DNA from: Microbacterium sp. 13-71-7
Lineage (GTDB): Bacteria > Actinomycetota > Actinomycetes > Actinomycetales > Microbacteriaceae
DNA length: 40,172 nt
Assembly: GCF_002257455.1 (NCBI RefSeq)
Contig: NZ_NCKN01000004.1
Location: 1-40,172 of the forward strand
Direction: 5' to 3'
Both the position numbers and the translations under genes were made by a program. Under the pieces are notes generated by a model. That model had not been told where the DNA came from and made no database searches. It worked only from the letters and a program-made list of their open reading frames with translations. Of this stretch, positions 23,623 through 31,139 are shown one piece after another. How positions within the stretch are numbered: the stretch's first letter is position 1; the number at the start of each line of letters is the position of its first letter.

Positions 23623-24768
23623 TTCGAGCCGCACGCGGCGCTCCTCCGCCTTGCGCACCTGGCGCACGGACCGGCGCGGTGCGTAGACGACGAGGGAGTG
23701 GAACAGGAAGCGGACGAAGAACGCCGCGACCAGCGAGATCGCCGCTGCCAGGATGCTCGAGATGTGCCAGCTCTCGACCATGAGCGCGAGGATCGGGATC
23801 CGCAGCGCCGCCTCGACGTTGTTGAACGTGAACGACTGCGCGAAGCGCACGGCGAGCGCCGAGGCATCACCGCGCATGTCGTTGAAGACGTAGCGCTCCT
23901 GCAGGATGAAGTTGCCGACGATCGTCACCTCGGCGGCGATGATGGCCGCCCAGACGTACTCCATGCCGAGGTGCGTGAGCGCCCACATGATGACGAGGTT
24001 CGCGAGCGCTCCGACGGCGCCGATGATCGCGAACAGCGACATCTTGCCGAACCGCAGCCGGGCGAGGTGCTTGAGGAACTGCATGCCCTGCACGAACGAT
24101 GCCTTGGACTGCCCGTGCAGACGCTCGCCGAACTCCATCGGGACCTCGGCGATGCGCACGTCGGAGCGCACCAGGATCTCCAGCAGGATCTTGAAGCCGT
24201 TGGGCCGGAGGGCGTCCGGATCCACGCGGGTCCGGTCGACCAGGAAGTAGCCGGTCATGGGATCCGAGGCTCCGGAGAGCCGGATCGGGAACATCGCCTT
24301 GGTGAGGAGCGTCGCGCCCCGTGAGACGCCGACCCGCATGGCGCCGGCCAGACCGCCGTTGTCGCCGCCGCCGATGTAGCGCGATGCGACCACGACGTCG
24401 GCATCGCCGTCCTCGTAGCGGTCGATCATGTCGGGGAGCAGCTCCGGCGGATGCTGCAGGTCACCGTCCATCACGATGCAGACGTCGTAGGCCGCAGACC
24501 GGATGCCCTCGACGACGGCGCCGCCGAGTCCGCCCTCGGGTTTGTCGCGGTGCAGGAGGCGCACGGGCATCGGCGCGGAGGCGGCGAGCGTGCGGATCAC
24601 CCCCGGGGTGTCGTCCGTGCTGTCGTCCACGAAGAGGATCTCGCCGTCGCGATCGCTCAGCGCGGCGGAGACGCGCGAGATCAACGCAGCGATGTTGTCG
24701 CGTTCGTTGAAGGTCGGAATGATGACCGTGGCACCGGGGATCCTCTCCCCCGCCGACATGCCTTCCAT
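23599..24768 (-). CDS. GT2 polyprenol-phosphate glycosyltransferase fused to a GtrA domain
   Basis: Two-domain membrane protein of about 389 aa. The N-terminal GT-A domain (about 12-235) shows VIIPTFNERDNIAALISRV, FVDDSTDDTP, the metal motif VMDGDLQHPPELLPDM and ERLHGQSKAS, typical of dolichol-phosphate mannose synthases. The C-terminal GtrA domain (about 245-375) has four membrane segments including AIIGAVGALANLVIMW and GNFILQERYVFNDM. Together they make a lipid-linked sugar and may flip it for cell-wall glycan assembly. Several in-frame starts exist (24816, 24798, 24768, 24759); 24768 is chosen for GGAGGAGGGGC just upstream. The C-terminus is rich in Arg and Glu. Confidence 0.92.
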   Translation of the reverse strand: MEGMSAGERIPGATVIIPTFNERDNIAALISRVSAALSDRDGEILFVDDSTDDTPGVIRTLAASAPMPVRLLHRDKPEGGLGGAVVEGIRSAAYDVCIVMDGDLQHPPELLPDMIDRYEDGDADVVVASRYIGGGDNGGLAGAMRVGVSRGATLLTKAMFPIRLSGASDPMTGYFLVDRTRVDPDALRPNGFKILLEILVRSDVRIAEVPMEFGERLHGQSKASFVQGMQFLKHLARLRFGKMSLFAIIGAVGALANLVIMWALTHLGMEYVWAAIIAAEVTIVGNFILQERYVFNDMRGDASALAVRFAQSFTFNNVEAALRIPILALMVESWHISSILAAAISLVAAFFVRFLFHSLVVYAPRRSVRQVRKAEERRVRLEAETAAAE

Positions 24769-24927
24769 GCCCCCTCCTCCGTTCGCGTGACTCGACATGG
24801 TCCCACGCGAAACCATGCGAAACCTGCGCGTTTCCCGTCAGACACCCTGTCCCATCCAGGCTAACGGGCGGTGAACACCGGGCAAGAGCCTTGCGTTCTC
24901 GCCGATCCCACCCCCTCGGATCCGCCG

Positions 24928-24933
24928 TACCCT
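24928..24933 (+). promoter_or_regulatory. Putative -10 (TACCCT) of leaderless glutaredoxin transcript
   Basis: TACCCT ends 6 nt before the ATG at 24940. The spacer GGAGTC contains GGAG, but too close to the ATG for a normal ribosome site, so a leaderless start is likelier. Confidence 0.5.
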
Positions 24934-24939
24934 GGAGTC

Positions 24940-25203
24940 ATGACCACCCCCTCCTCTGACACGATCACCATGTTCGGCGCCGACTGGTGCCGGGACTGCA
25001 TCCGCACCAAGAAGCAGCTCGACGGGCTCGGCATCGCCTACACCTACGTCGACCTGGTCGAGGATCCCGCCGCCGCCGACGTCGCCAAGGAGATCTCCGG
25101 CCGCACGAACATCCCCGTGGTGGTCTACCCCGACTCCTCGCACCACGTCGAGCCCTCCAACGCCGACGTCGAGGCCAAGCTGCGCGAGCTCTCCCTGATC
25201 TGA
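24940..25203 (+). CDS. Mycoredoxin-like glutaredoxin
   Basis: Small thiol oxidoreductase of 87 aa, normal glutaredoxin length. Active-site motif WCRDC (Cys17 and Cys20) after beta strand TITMFGA, cis-proline segment TNIPVVVYPD, and helix PSNADVEAKLRELSLI. Actinobacterial mycoredoxins of this layout reduce mycothiol-mixed disulfides; the CRDC version is less common than CGYC or CPYC. It stands alone, divergent from the glycosyltransferase gene across 171 bp; nothing besides the promoters was recognised there. The start is supported by a TACCCT box 6 nt upstream. Confidence 0.9.
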   Translation: MTTPSSDTITMFGADWCRDCIRTKKQLDGLGIAYTYVDLVEDPAAADVAKEISGRTNIPVVVYPDSSHHVEPSNADVEAKLRELSLI

Positions 25204-25240
25204 CCCCGGGGGCGCGGCCGGTCGGATCCGGGCGCGCCGA

Positions 25241-25246
25241 TACACT
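25241..25246 (+). promoter_or_regulatory. Putative -10 (TACACT) of leaderless transporter transcript
   Basis: TACACT ends 7 nt before the ATG at 25254; the spacer GGCGCGC is no ribosome site. Same spacing as the boxes at 18108 and 22308. Confidence 0.6.
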
Positions 25247-25253
25247 GGCGCGC

Positions 25254-26630
25254 ATGAGCACCGCCGCTCGCGCTGAACGAGCCCCCACGCGCCTTCCCGC
25301 CCGCACGGTCGCCCGTTACGCGACGGGATCCCTCGGCACCGGGGGCTTCGCCACGCTGCCCGGCCTGGTGCTCGCGTACTTCCTCACCGACAACCTCGGC
25401 GTCGCCGCGATCCTCGCCGGAACGATCGTGACCCTCGCGAAGGTGTGGGACGTCGTGATCGACCCGGTGATCGGCGCCTGGTCGGATCGCAGCCTCATCC
25501 GCACGGGCAGCCGGAAGCGCTTCATGCTCATCGGGGCATTCACGCTGCCCGTGTTCTTCGCGCTCACCTTCGCGGTGCCGCCGGCCTTCGGCCCGGTCGC
25601 GGGCGTGATCTGCGTGCTGCTGGCGTTCCTCGCCACGGCCACCTCGTTCAGCCTGTTCCAGGTGCCCTACATCGCGCTGCCGGCAGAGCTGACCTCGAGC
25701 TACGACGAACGGACCAGGCTGCTCAGTTGGCGGGTGATCGCCCTCACCGTCACGATCCTGCTTTTCGGCGGCGGAGGGCCCGAGCTGCGTCGCATCACCG
25801 GGGACCCGGTCCTCGGCTACCTCGTGATGGGCGTGGTCGCGGGCGTCGTGATCGGCGTGGGGATGCTCATCGCCGCGCGCACGGCGGACGACGCCGTGGC
25901 CTCCCCGGCATCCGTCGAGCACGTCGGGATCCGCGCGCAGTACGCCGCGGGCTTCGCCGCCGTGCGCCGGTCGCAGCCGTTCCGCGCGCTGCTCGGCACG
26001 TATCTGCTGCAGGCGCTCGCCACCGGCACGATGCTCGCGGGCGCACAGTACGTCGCGACCTGGGTCCTGCGCTCCGAGAGCGCGGTCACGCTGCTGTTCG
26101 TCGCGCTGGTCGCCCCGGCCGTGATCGCGACCCCCCTGTGGGAGCGGCTGTCGCGCCGGATCGGCAAGGAGCGCGCCTTCCGGATCGCCTCGACGATCTT
26201 CATGATCGCGTCCGCCTCGATCGTGCTGGCGCTGTGGATGCCCGGATCCTGGATCTACGGCTCCGTCGCGATCGCCGGGATCGCCTATGCGGGCATGCAG
26301 GCGCTGCCGATGGCGATGCTGCCGGACGTCATCTCGCACGACGAACGGGACAGCGGACCGGGCAACGCCGGCACCTTCACCGGCATGTGGACGGCGTCCG
26401 AGACCGTGGGCTTCGCGCTGGGCACCACGATCGTCGCGGTGGTGCTGGCTGCCACGGGCTACCTCTCGCGGACGGCGGGCGACGCGAGCGCGGTCGTGCA
26501 GCCGGGCAGCGCCGTGACCGGGATCGTGCTGATCTTCAGCGTCGTGCCGGCCGTGCTCATGCTGTTGAGCCTCACGACGCTAGCCCGTTACCGGCTGCGC
26601 CGCGGCGACATCGACGGCGCCGATCACTGA
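25254..26630 (+). CDS. MFS transporter of the GPH (glycoside-pentoside-hexuronide) type
   Basis: Secondary transporter of 458 aa with about 12 membrane segments. GPH features: AKVWDVVIDPVIGAWSDRS in the first half, GSRKRFMLIGAF, SLFQVPYIALPAELTSSYDE (proline-rich loop with acidic end) and, in the second half, ALPMAMLPDVISHDERDSG plus NAGTFTGMWTASETVGFALG. Such carriers take up sugars or related solutes with cations. The gene appears to be monocistronic with a leaderless start; the aldehyde dehydrogenase gene follows 34 nt later with its own putative promoter. No substrate clue is available in the neighbourhood. Confidence 0.91.
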   Translation: MSTAARAERAPTRLPARTVARYATGSLGTGGFATLPGLVLAYFLTDNLGVAAILAGTIVTLAKVWDVVIDPVIGAWSDRSLIRTGSRKRFMLIGAFTLPVFFALTFAVPPAFGPVAGVICVLLAFLATATSFSLFQVPYIALPAELTSSYDERTRLLSWRVIALTVTILLFGGGGPELRRITGDPVLGYLVMGVVAGVVIGVGMLIAARTADDAVASPASVEHVGIRAQYAAGFAAVRRSQPFRALLGTYLLQALATGTMLAGAQYVATWVLRSESAVTLLFVALVAPAVIATPLWERLSRRIGKERAFRIASTIFMIASASIVLALWMPGSWIYGSVAIAGIAYAGMQALPMAMLPDVISHDERDSGPGNAGTFTGMWTASETVGFALGTTIVAVVLAATGYLSRTAGDASAVVQPGSAVTGIVLIFSVVPAVLMLLSLTTLARYRLRRGDIDGADH

Positions 26631-26653
26631 GACTCGGTTCCACGCCGAGCGCG

Positions 26654-26659
26654 TACGCT
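26654..26659 (+). promoter_or_regulatory. Putative -10 (TACGCT) of leaderless aldehyde dehydrogenase transcript
   Basis: TACGCT ends 5 nt before the ATG at 26665. The spacer GAAGA is purine-rich but too short for a normal ribosome site; leaderless transcription is likely. Confidence 0.45.
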
Positions 26660-26664
26660 GAAGA

Positions 26665-28413
26665 ATGACCGCGCCGAAGGAGATCCCGATGCCAGACACC
26701 CTCGCCGACGACGTCCGCGCACCGATCGAGAGCGCGATCGCAGAACTGCAGAAGGGATCCGCGGCCTGGTCGTCTCTCACGGTCGGCCAGCGCGTGACGC
26801 TGCTGCGCGGGGTGCGGCGGACCGTCGCCGCGAACGCGCGGGCATGGGCGCGCGCCGCGGTGCGCTCGAAGCAGCTGAGCGATGACCACCCGCTCCGCGG
26901 CGAGGAATGGCTGAGCGGCCCCTATGCGACGCTCGGCGCGCTGGACGCCTACATCGAGACGCTCGACCGCATCGCGCACGGCCGGAATCCGCTCGACGGC
27001 CTCACGGTGGACCGCACGGCGAGCGGGCAGACCCGCGTGCACACGTTCCCGCTCGAGGGCATCGACAAGCTGCTGCTCTCCGGCTTCACGGGCGAGGTGT
27101 GGCTCACGCCTGGCGTCACGCCCGGCGATGCCAGGGCCCGCGCGGGCCTCGCGCAGCGCTCCCCCGCCGCCGGCGACGGGGGTATCGGCCTCGTCCTCGG
27201 CGCCGGCAACATCACCTCGATCCCTGTGCTCGACGTGCTCTACGAACTGCTCGCGCACGACAGGGTGGTGCTGCTCAAGGTCAACCCGACCCAGGACGCG
27301 CTCGTGCCGGTCTACGAGAAGGCCCTCGCGCCGCTCATCGCCCCCGGCTTCCTGCGGATCGTCCGCGGCGCAGGCGACGTCGGCGCCTACCTCACCGCGC
27401 ACGACGCCTTCGCGCACGTGCACATCACCGGATCCGCCCCGACCTTCGACGCGATCGTGTGGGGCACGGGACCCCAGGCCAAGCGCCGCAAGCGCGAGTA
27501 CCGGCCGCAGCTGAAGAAGCCGATCACGGCCGAGCTCGGCGGCGTCTCGCCGATCATCGTCGTGCCGGGCCACTGGAGCGACGAGGATCTGCGCTTCCAG
27601 GCGGAGCACGTCGCCACCATGCGCCTGCAGAACGGCGGGCACAACTGCATCGCCGGCCAGGTCGTGCTCCTGTCCCGCGACTGGGCGCAGCGGGACCAGT
27701 TCCTGATCGAGCTGCGTCGCGCCTATGCGCTCGCCCCGGAGCGCCCCATCTGGTACCCCCGCTCCGACGAGCGGATGGCGCAGGCGGCCGAGGCCTATCC
27801 CGACGCACTGGTGCTGGCGGACCGGCTGCTCGTCGAGATCGGCGACGGCGACGACCCGACCGCGCTGGAGCAGACCGAGTACTTCGCCCCCGTGCTGGGC
27901 GTCGAGCAGCTTCCCGGCACCGGCCAGGCATTCCTGGATGCCGCCGTCGCGCACGCGAACGAGAAGCTGCAGGGAACGCTCGGCGCGAACGTGCTGATCG
28001 ACCCGGCCACGGAGGCCTCGCTCGGCGCGGGCTTCGAGAGGGCGATCACCGCGCTGCACTACGGATCCATCGCGATCAACACCTGGACCGCGTTCGGATT
28101 CATCACCCCCACCGTGACCTGGGGCGCGTTCCCCGGCAACACGCTCGCCGACGTGGGCAGCGGGCTCGGCGTCGTGCACAACGCGCTGCTGCTGGCCGAT
28201 GTCGAGCGCTCGGTGGTGCGCGGACCGTTCCGGCCGTTCCCTCGGTCGGCGTCGATCGTGCGCGACGGGGGACGGTTCACGATCCTGCCGAAGCCGCCGT
28301 GGTTCGCCTCGTCGCGCACGGCCGCCGAGGTCAGCGAGGGCCTGACCCGGTTCCGCGCCCAGGGCGGCGTTCTCGCGCTGGTGCGCACGCTCGTCCAGGC
28401 GATGCGGGCGTAG
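26665..28413 (+). CDS. Aldehyde dehydrogenase family protein (long form)
   Basis: NAD(P)-dependent dehydrogenase of 582 aa, longer than the usual 480-500. Family motifs: the general base Glu in ITAELGGVSPIIVV, the catalytic Cys in NGGHNCIAGQ, the cofactor region LVLGAGNITSIPVLDVLYEL, VLLKVNPTQD and HVHITGSAPTF, and YFAPVLGV. The C-terminal part is extended (about 500-582) and ends without a membrane segment. Such long forms occur in actinobacteria and act on uncharacterised aldehydes. A second ATG at residue 9 is possible, but the TACGCT box favours 26665. The gene ends 2-3 nt before a palindromic repeat that separates it from a convergent peptidase gene. Confidence 0.92.
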   Translation: MTAPKEIPMPDTLADDVRAPIESAIAELQKGSAAWSSLTVGQRVTLLRGVRRTVAANARAWARAAVRSKQLSDDHPLRGEEWLSGPYATLGALDAYIETLDRIAHGRNPLDGLTVDRTASGQTRVHTFPLEGIDKLLLSGFTGEVWLTPGVTPGDARARAGLAQRSPAAGDGGIGLVLGAGNITSIPVLDVLYELLAHDRVVLLKVNPTQDALVPVYEKALAPLIAPGFLRIVRGAGDVGAYLTAHDAFAHVHITGSAPTFDAIVWGTGPQAKRRKREYRPQLKKPITAELGGVSPIIVVPGHWSDEDLRFQAEHVATMRLQNGGHNCIAGQVVLLSRDWAQRDQFLIELRRAYALAPERPIWYPRSDERMAQAAEAYPDALVLADRLLVEIGDGDDPTALEQTEYFAPVLGVEQLPGTGQAFLDAAVAHANEKLQGTLGANVLIDPATEASLGAGFERAITALHYGSIAINTWTAFGFITPTVTWGAFPGNTLADVGSGLGVVHNALLLADVERSVVRGPFRPFPRSASIVRDGGRFTILPKPPWFASSRTAAEVSEGLTRFRAQGGVLALVRTLVQAMRA

Positions 28414-28415
28414 CG

Positions 28416-28490
28416 CGCAGCGCGACCGAGACGAAACGCAGTAACCTCGCGAGAGCGCCAAGTTTCGTCTCGCTGCGCTCGCTCAACGGC
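28416..28490. repeat. Palindromic element between convergent genes
   Basis: GCGCAGCGCGACCGAGACGA... on the left and ...TCGTCTCGCTGCGCTCGC on the right form an imperfect hairpin of the same family as 4709-4828 (GAGACGAAAC paired with GTTTCGTCTC). It lies between the ALDH and zinc-peptidase stops and probably works as a two-way terminator. Confidence 0.75.
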
Positions 28491-28499
28491 CCCGGGGTC

Positions 28500-29387
28500 C
28501 TACGGCGTTGCCACCGAGAATGTGTCGCACTGGCCGAGGCCGTTCTTGTAGCCGTTCGCGAACCAGAAGTCGCGCTGCTTGCTGGATCCGTGGGTCCAGC
28601 TCTCCGGGTTCGTGTAGCCCGCGGACTGCTGCTGGATGTGGTCGTCGCCCACCGCGGCCGCGGCGTTCAACGCGTCGGTGATCTGCGCCTCGGTCGGCTT
28701 CTTGAAGTAGGCGACGCCGTTCTTGTCCTTCTGATCCGTCAGATCCGCGATGAAGGCGCCGGCGTAGCAGTCGGCCTGCAGCTCGGTGCGCACGCCGTTG
28801 CTGGTGGGACCCGTGCCGTTGTTCGGGTACTTCGACATCGTGCCGGTGATGTTCTGGATGTGGTGCCCGTACTCGTGCGCCACGACGTAGACCTGCGCCA
28901 GGTCGCCCGCCTCCGCGCCGAACTGCTGCTTGAGCACCTGGAAGAACGTCGGATCGATGTAGACGGTCTGGTCCGAAGGGCAGTAGAACGGGCCGACGTC
29001 GTTCGACGCGGTCCCGCACGGCGTCGCGGTCGCGACGTCGACGCTGACCTGCCCCGGCTCGACGTAACCCTTCACGTTCTTGGTCCAGTACTGGTTCAGC
29101 GCGAGCTTGGTCGAGGCGACGCGGCAGTCGACGTCTTTGTTCGCATCGGCCCCGGTGTTGCAGTTCTTCACGTAGCCCTCTGAAGAGGCCGTCGCCTGCG
29201 GCTGTCCCTGTGTGCCGGTCCCCCCGCCGAGGAGACCGGAGAGGTCGACGCCGGTGAAGGCGCTGATCAGCAGCACCACGACCGCGCCGAGTCCCACCAC
29301 ACCACCGCCGGCGATCGCGGCGGTTCGCCCGCCGCCACGCCGCTGGACCTTGTTGTCGGAGACATCGGCATCCGGATTGAACGTCAT
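28500..29387 (-). CDS. Membrane-anchored neutral zinc metallopeptidase (YpfJ family)
   Basis: Protein of 295 aa. A short cytosolic start ([20 protein letters not shown]), one membrane helix (about 22-46), a Gly/Thr/Gln linker and a zincin domain with [11 protein letters not shown], the HExxH zinc motif, about residue 170. Downstream [11 protein letters not shown] supplies the likely third ligand region. The family is widespread and poorly characterised; the enzyme should face outside. The ATG at 29387 is chosen over the GTG two codons upstream (29393) because MTFN is the usual family start; the ribosome site (GGAAAA) is weak. Divergent from malate dehydrogenase. Confidence 0.92.
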   Translation of the reverse strand: MTFNPDADVSDNKVQRRGGGRTAAIAGGGVVGLGAVVVLLISAFTGVDLSGLLGGGTGTQGQPQATASSEGYVKNCNTGADANKDVDCRVASTKLALNQYWTKNVKGYVEPGQVSVDVATATPCGTASNDVGPFYCPSDQTVYIDPTFFQVLKQQFGAEAGDLAQVYVVAHEYGHHIQNITGTMSKYPNNGTGPTSNGVRTELQADCYAGAFIADLTDQKDKNGVAYFKKPTEAQITDALNAAAAVGDDHIQQQSAGYTNPESWTHGSSKQRDFWFANGYKNGLGQCDTFSVATP

Positions 29388-29427
29388 GAGCACAGTTTTC
29401 CACGGTCCGCGCGCCGATGGGGAGGCA

Positions 29428-29433
29428 TAGGCT
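29428..29433 (+). promoter_or_regulatory. Putative -10 (TAGGCT) upstream of malate dehydrogenase
   Basis: TAGGCT ends 6 nt before a GTG at 29440 that opens an 11-codon frame running into mdh. The mdh start itself is 38 nt further on, so the mRNA would begin at the small frame. This is the only rightward -10-like box seen in the 84-bp gap. Confidence 0.5.
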
Positions 29434-29439
29434 CACACT

Positions 29440-29475
29440 GTGCGTCGCGCCAGCGACCGAAGGGAGCCGAAGTGA
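29440..29475 (+). CDS. Putative leaderless 11-aa peptide overlapping the mdh start
   Basis: GTG codon followed by CGT CGC GCC AGC GAC CGA AGG GAG CCG AAG TGA encodes [11 protein letters not shown]. It begins 6 nt after a TAGGCT box and its TGA overlaps the GTG of mdh (GTGA, 29472-29475). The frame contains the mdh ribosome site (AGGGAG). The layout matches leaderless short reading frames known from mycobacteria, where they can couple or attenuate the next gene. The peptide is Arg-rich. Translation is not proven; a chance frame of this length is possible. Confidence 0.4.
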   Translation: MRRASDRREPK

Positions 29476-30464
29476 CCACCACGGTGACACTGACGGGTGC
29501 GGGCGGGCAGATCGGCTACGCGCTGCTGTTCCGGATCGCAGCAGGCGACATGCTCGGCCCCGACGAGAGGGTGCGGCTGCGGCTGCTGGAGATCCCGGCC
29601 GGGATCGCCGCCGCGGAGGGCGCTGCCCTCGAACTTCAGGACGGCGCCTTCGGGCTGCTCGAGCACGTGGAGGTGACCGACGACCCGGCCGTGGGCTTCG
29701 ACGGCGCCGACCACGCGCTGCTCGTCGGTGCGCGCCCACGCGGCCCCGGTATGGAGCGCGGCGACCTGCTCGCCGCGAACGGCTCGATCTTCGGCCCCCA
29801 GGGATCCGCGATCGCGGCGCACGCCGCCGCGGGCGTGCGCGTGACGGTGGTCGGCAATCCCGCGAACACGAACGCGCTCATCGCCGCGGCCTCCGCCGAC
29901 GGCGTCCCCGCGGAGCGGTTCAGCGCGCTCACCCGGCTCGACGAGAACCGCGCCCGCGGTCAGCTCTCGGCGGCGCTCGACGCTCCGGTGGCCGACATCG
30001 CCGGCGTGACGATCTGGGGCAACCACTCCGCGACGCAGTTCCCCGATGTCGCCTACGCGACGGTGGCCGGCCGTCCCGTGCCGGAAGCACTCGCCGAGCA
30101 GACCGGCGATGTGCGCGCATGGCTCGAGAGCACGTTCATCCCGCGGGTCGCCAAGCGCGGCGCCGAGATCATCCAGGTCCGCGGATCCTCCTCCGTGGCG
30201 TCCGCGGCGAGCGCGGCGATCGACCACGTGCGCGACTGGGCGCTCGGCACCGGCGAGCGCCGCACCAGCGCCGCGGTCGTCTCGCACGGCGAGTACGGCG
30301 TGCCGGAGGGTCTGATCAGCTCGTTCCCGGTGCGCGCCGTCGACGGCGAGTGGCGGATCGTCGAGGGGCTGGATCCCGATGCCTGGGCGCGCGAACTCAT
30401 CGACCGCTCGGTCGCCGAGCTCGTCGAGGAGCGCGACGCCGTCCGGGCGCTCGGGCTGATCTGA
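29472..30464 (+). CDS. mdh: Malate dehydrogenase (NAD-dependent, type 2)
   Basis: Oxidises malate to oxaloacetate in the citric acid cycle; 330 aa, normal for the group. Rossmann start [20 protein letters not shown], substrate-loop arginines in [24 protein letters not shown], catalytic Asp/Arg in [13 protein letters not shown] and catalytic His in [12 protein letters not shown]. All key residues are present. The GTG at 29472 follows GAAGGGAGCCGAA, a good ribosome site. A putative leaderless peptide overlaps the start by 4 nt. It ends ahead of palindromic repeats. Confidence 0.97.
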   Translation: MTTTVTLTGAGGQIGYALLFRIAAGDMLGPDERVRLRLLEIPAGIAAAEGAALELQDGAFGLLEHVEVTDDPAVGFDGADHALLVGARPRGPGMERGDLLAANGSIFGPQGSAIAAHAAAGVRVTVVGNPANTNALIAAASADGVPAERFSALTRLDENRARGQLSAALDAPVADIAGVTIWGNHSATQFPDVAYATVAGRPVPEALAEQTGDVRAWLESTFIPRVAKRGAEIIQVRGSSSVASAASAAIDHVRDWALGTGERRTSAAVVSHGEYGVPEGLISSFPVRAVDGEWRIVEGLDPDAWARELIDRSVAELVEERDAVRALGLI

Positions 30465-30484
30465 CGCGGGCGTCCGGACATACC

Positions 30485-30589
30485 CGGTCCCTGAGCGAGG
30501 AGCGAAGCGACGAGACGAAGGGCGCTCGGCAACCACGAGACGAATCGCGCAGGGGCGTCCTTCGTCTCGCCGCGCTCGCTCAGGAACCG
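30485..30589. repeat. Full palindromic element (GGTCCCTGAG-type)
   Basis: Left arm 30485-30524 (CGGTCCCTGAGCGAGGAGCG...) and right arm 30556-30589 (...CGCGCTCGCTCAGGAACCG) are inverted copies. The element follows the mdh stop by 20 nt. It is a variant of the 4709-4828 family with GAAGGGCG in place of GAAACGCGG. Likely a terminator for mdh and for the convergent GIY-YIG gene. Confidence 0.8.
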
Positions 30590-30598
30590 AGGAGCGCA

Positions 30599-30640
30599 CG
30601 GTCCCTGAGCGAGGAGCGAAGCGACGAGACGAAGGGCGAC
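30599..30640 (+). repeat. Half element, exact direct copy of 30485-30524
   Basis: The 40 bases from 30599 are identical to those from 30485. They stand 10 nt after the full palindrome and 13 nt before the 3' end of the leftward GIY-YIG gene. The inverted partner is found on the other side of that gene (30988-31020), so the gene sits between two facing arms. Confidence 0.8.
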
Positions 30641-30653
30641 GGTGAATACGAGA

Positions 30654-30938
30654 TCAGCGTCCGCGCGAACGCCTGCTCCAACCTTGCAGGTCGTCGTATC
30701 GCCCCTCGATCAGCGCAAGCTTCTTGGCCCGATTCCAGCGATGGATCCTGCGCTCCCACGCGAACGCCTCGTCGATGCGCTCGAACTCCGCGGTCCAGGC
30801 GAGCTCCACGGGAAGCCGGCGACGCGTATAGTCGCCGCCGAAACCTGCCTGATGCTGTTCCAACCTCCAGGCAAGATCCGTGGTGCTGCCCGTGTAGAAA
30901 CTGTCGTCGACGCAACGGAGGATGTAGACGTGCGGCAT
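30654..30938 (-). CDS. GIY-YIG nuclease-domain protein (YhbQ/UPF0213-like)
   Basis: Single-domain protein of 94 aa. The N-terminus [20 protein letters not shown] gives the GIY-YIG pair (VYI...YTG), followed by [11 protein letters not shown] with the catalytic Arg and [17 protein letters not shown] with the expected Glu. Family members of this size are found in most bacteria; their role in DNA metabolism is uncertain. The ATG at 30938 lies 6 nt from a TACCGT box on the minus strand. The gene is framed by inverted arms of a dispersed palindromic repeat (30599-30640 and 30988-31020), which suggests that gene and repeat may have moved or spread together. Confidence 0.9.
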   Translation of the reverse strand: MPHVYILRCVDDSFYTGSTTDLAWRLEQHQAGFGGDYTRRRLPVELAWTAEFERIDEAFAWERRIHRWNRAKKLALIEGRYDDLQGWSRRSRGR

Positions 30939-30944
30939 AGTCGC

Positions 30945-30950
30945 ACGGTA
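30945..30950 (-). promoter_or_regulatory. Putative -10 (TACCGT) of leaderless GIY-YIG transcript
   Basis: On the minus strand TACCGT ends 6 nt before the ATG at 30938; the spacer GCGACT has no ribosome site. Confidence 0.5.
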
Positions 30951-30987
30951 CTGAATTGACCGCCGCACTCGCCTCGGTTATCCACAG

Positions 30988-31104
30988 GCGTCCTTCGTCT
31001 CGCTGCGCTCGCTCAGGAACCGGAGGCACGCCGCGCTCGCTCAGGAACCGGAGGCACGCCGCGCTCGCTCAGGAACCGGAGGCACGCCGCGCTCGCTCAG
31101 GAAC
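30988..31104. repeat. Right repeat arm followed by three perfect 28-bp tandem copies
   Basis: 30988-31020 is an inverted arm (GCGTCCTTCGTCTCGCTGCG...) of the palindrome family. It runs into three identical 28-bp units at 31021-31048, 31049-31076 and 31077-31104, each CGGAGGCACGCCGCGCTCGC followed by TCAGGAAC. The unit holds the CTCGCTCAGGAAC end of the palindrome, so the array looks like expansion of one arm tip. It ends 36 nt before the alcohol dehydrogenase stop. Confidence 0.85.
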
Positions 31105-31139
31105 CGACCACAACCTGTCCCCAAGCGAACGCGCGAGCG

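Noticed and set aside
29417-30940. Plus-strand frame overlapping malate dehydrogenase in another phase and running through the repeats.
   Set aside because: Arg-rich shadow of mdh; the tail is translated repeat DNA.
31021-31104. Possible CRISPR array (28-bp units).
   Set aside because: The units follow each other without spacers and there are no cas genes; it is a plain tandem repeat.
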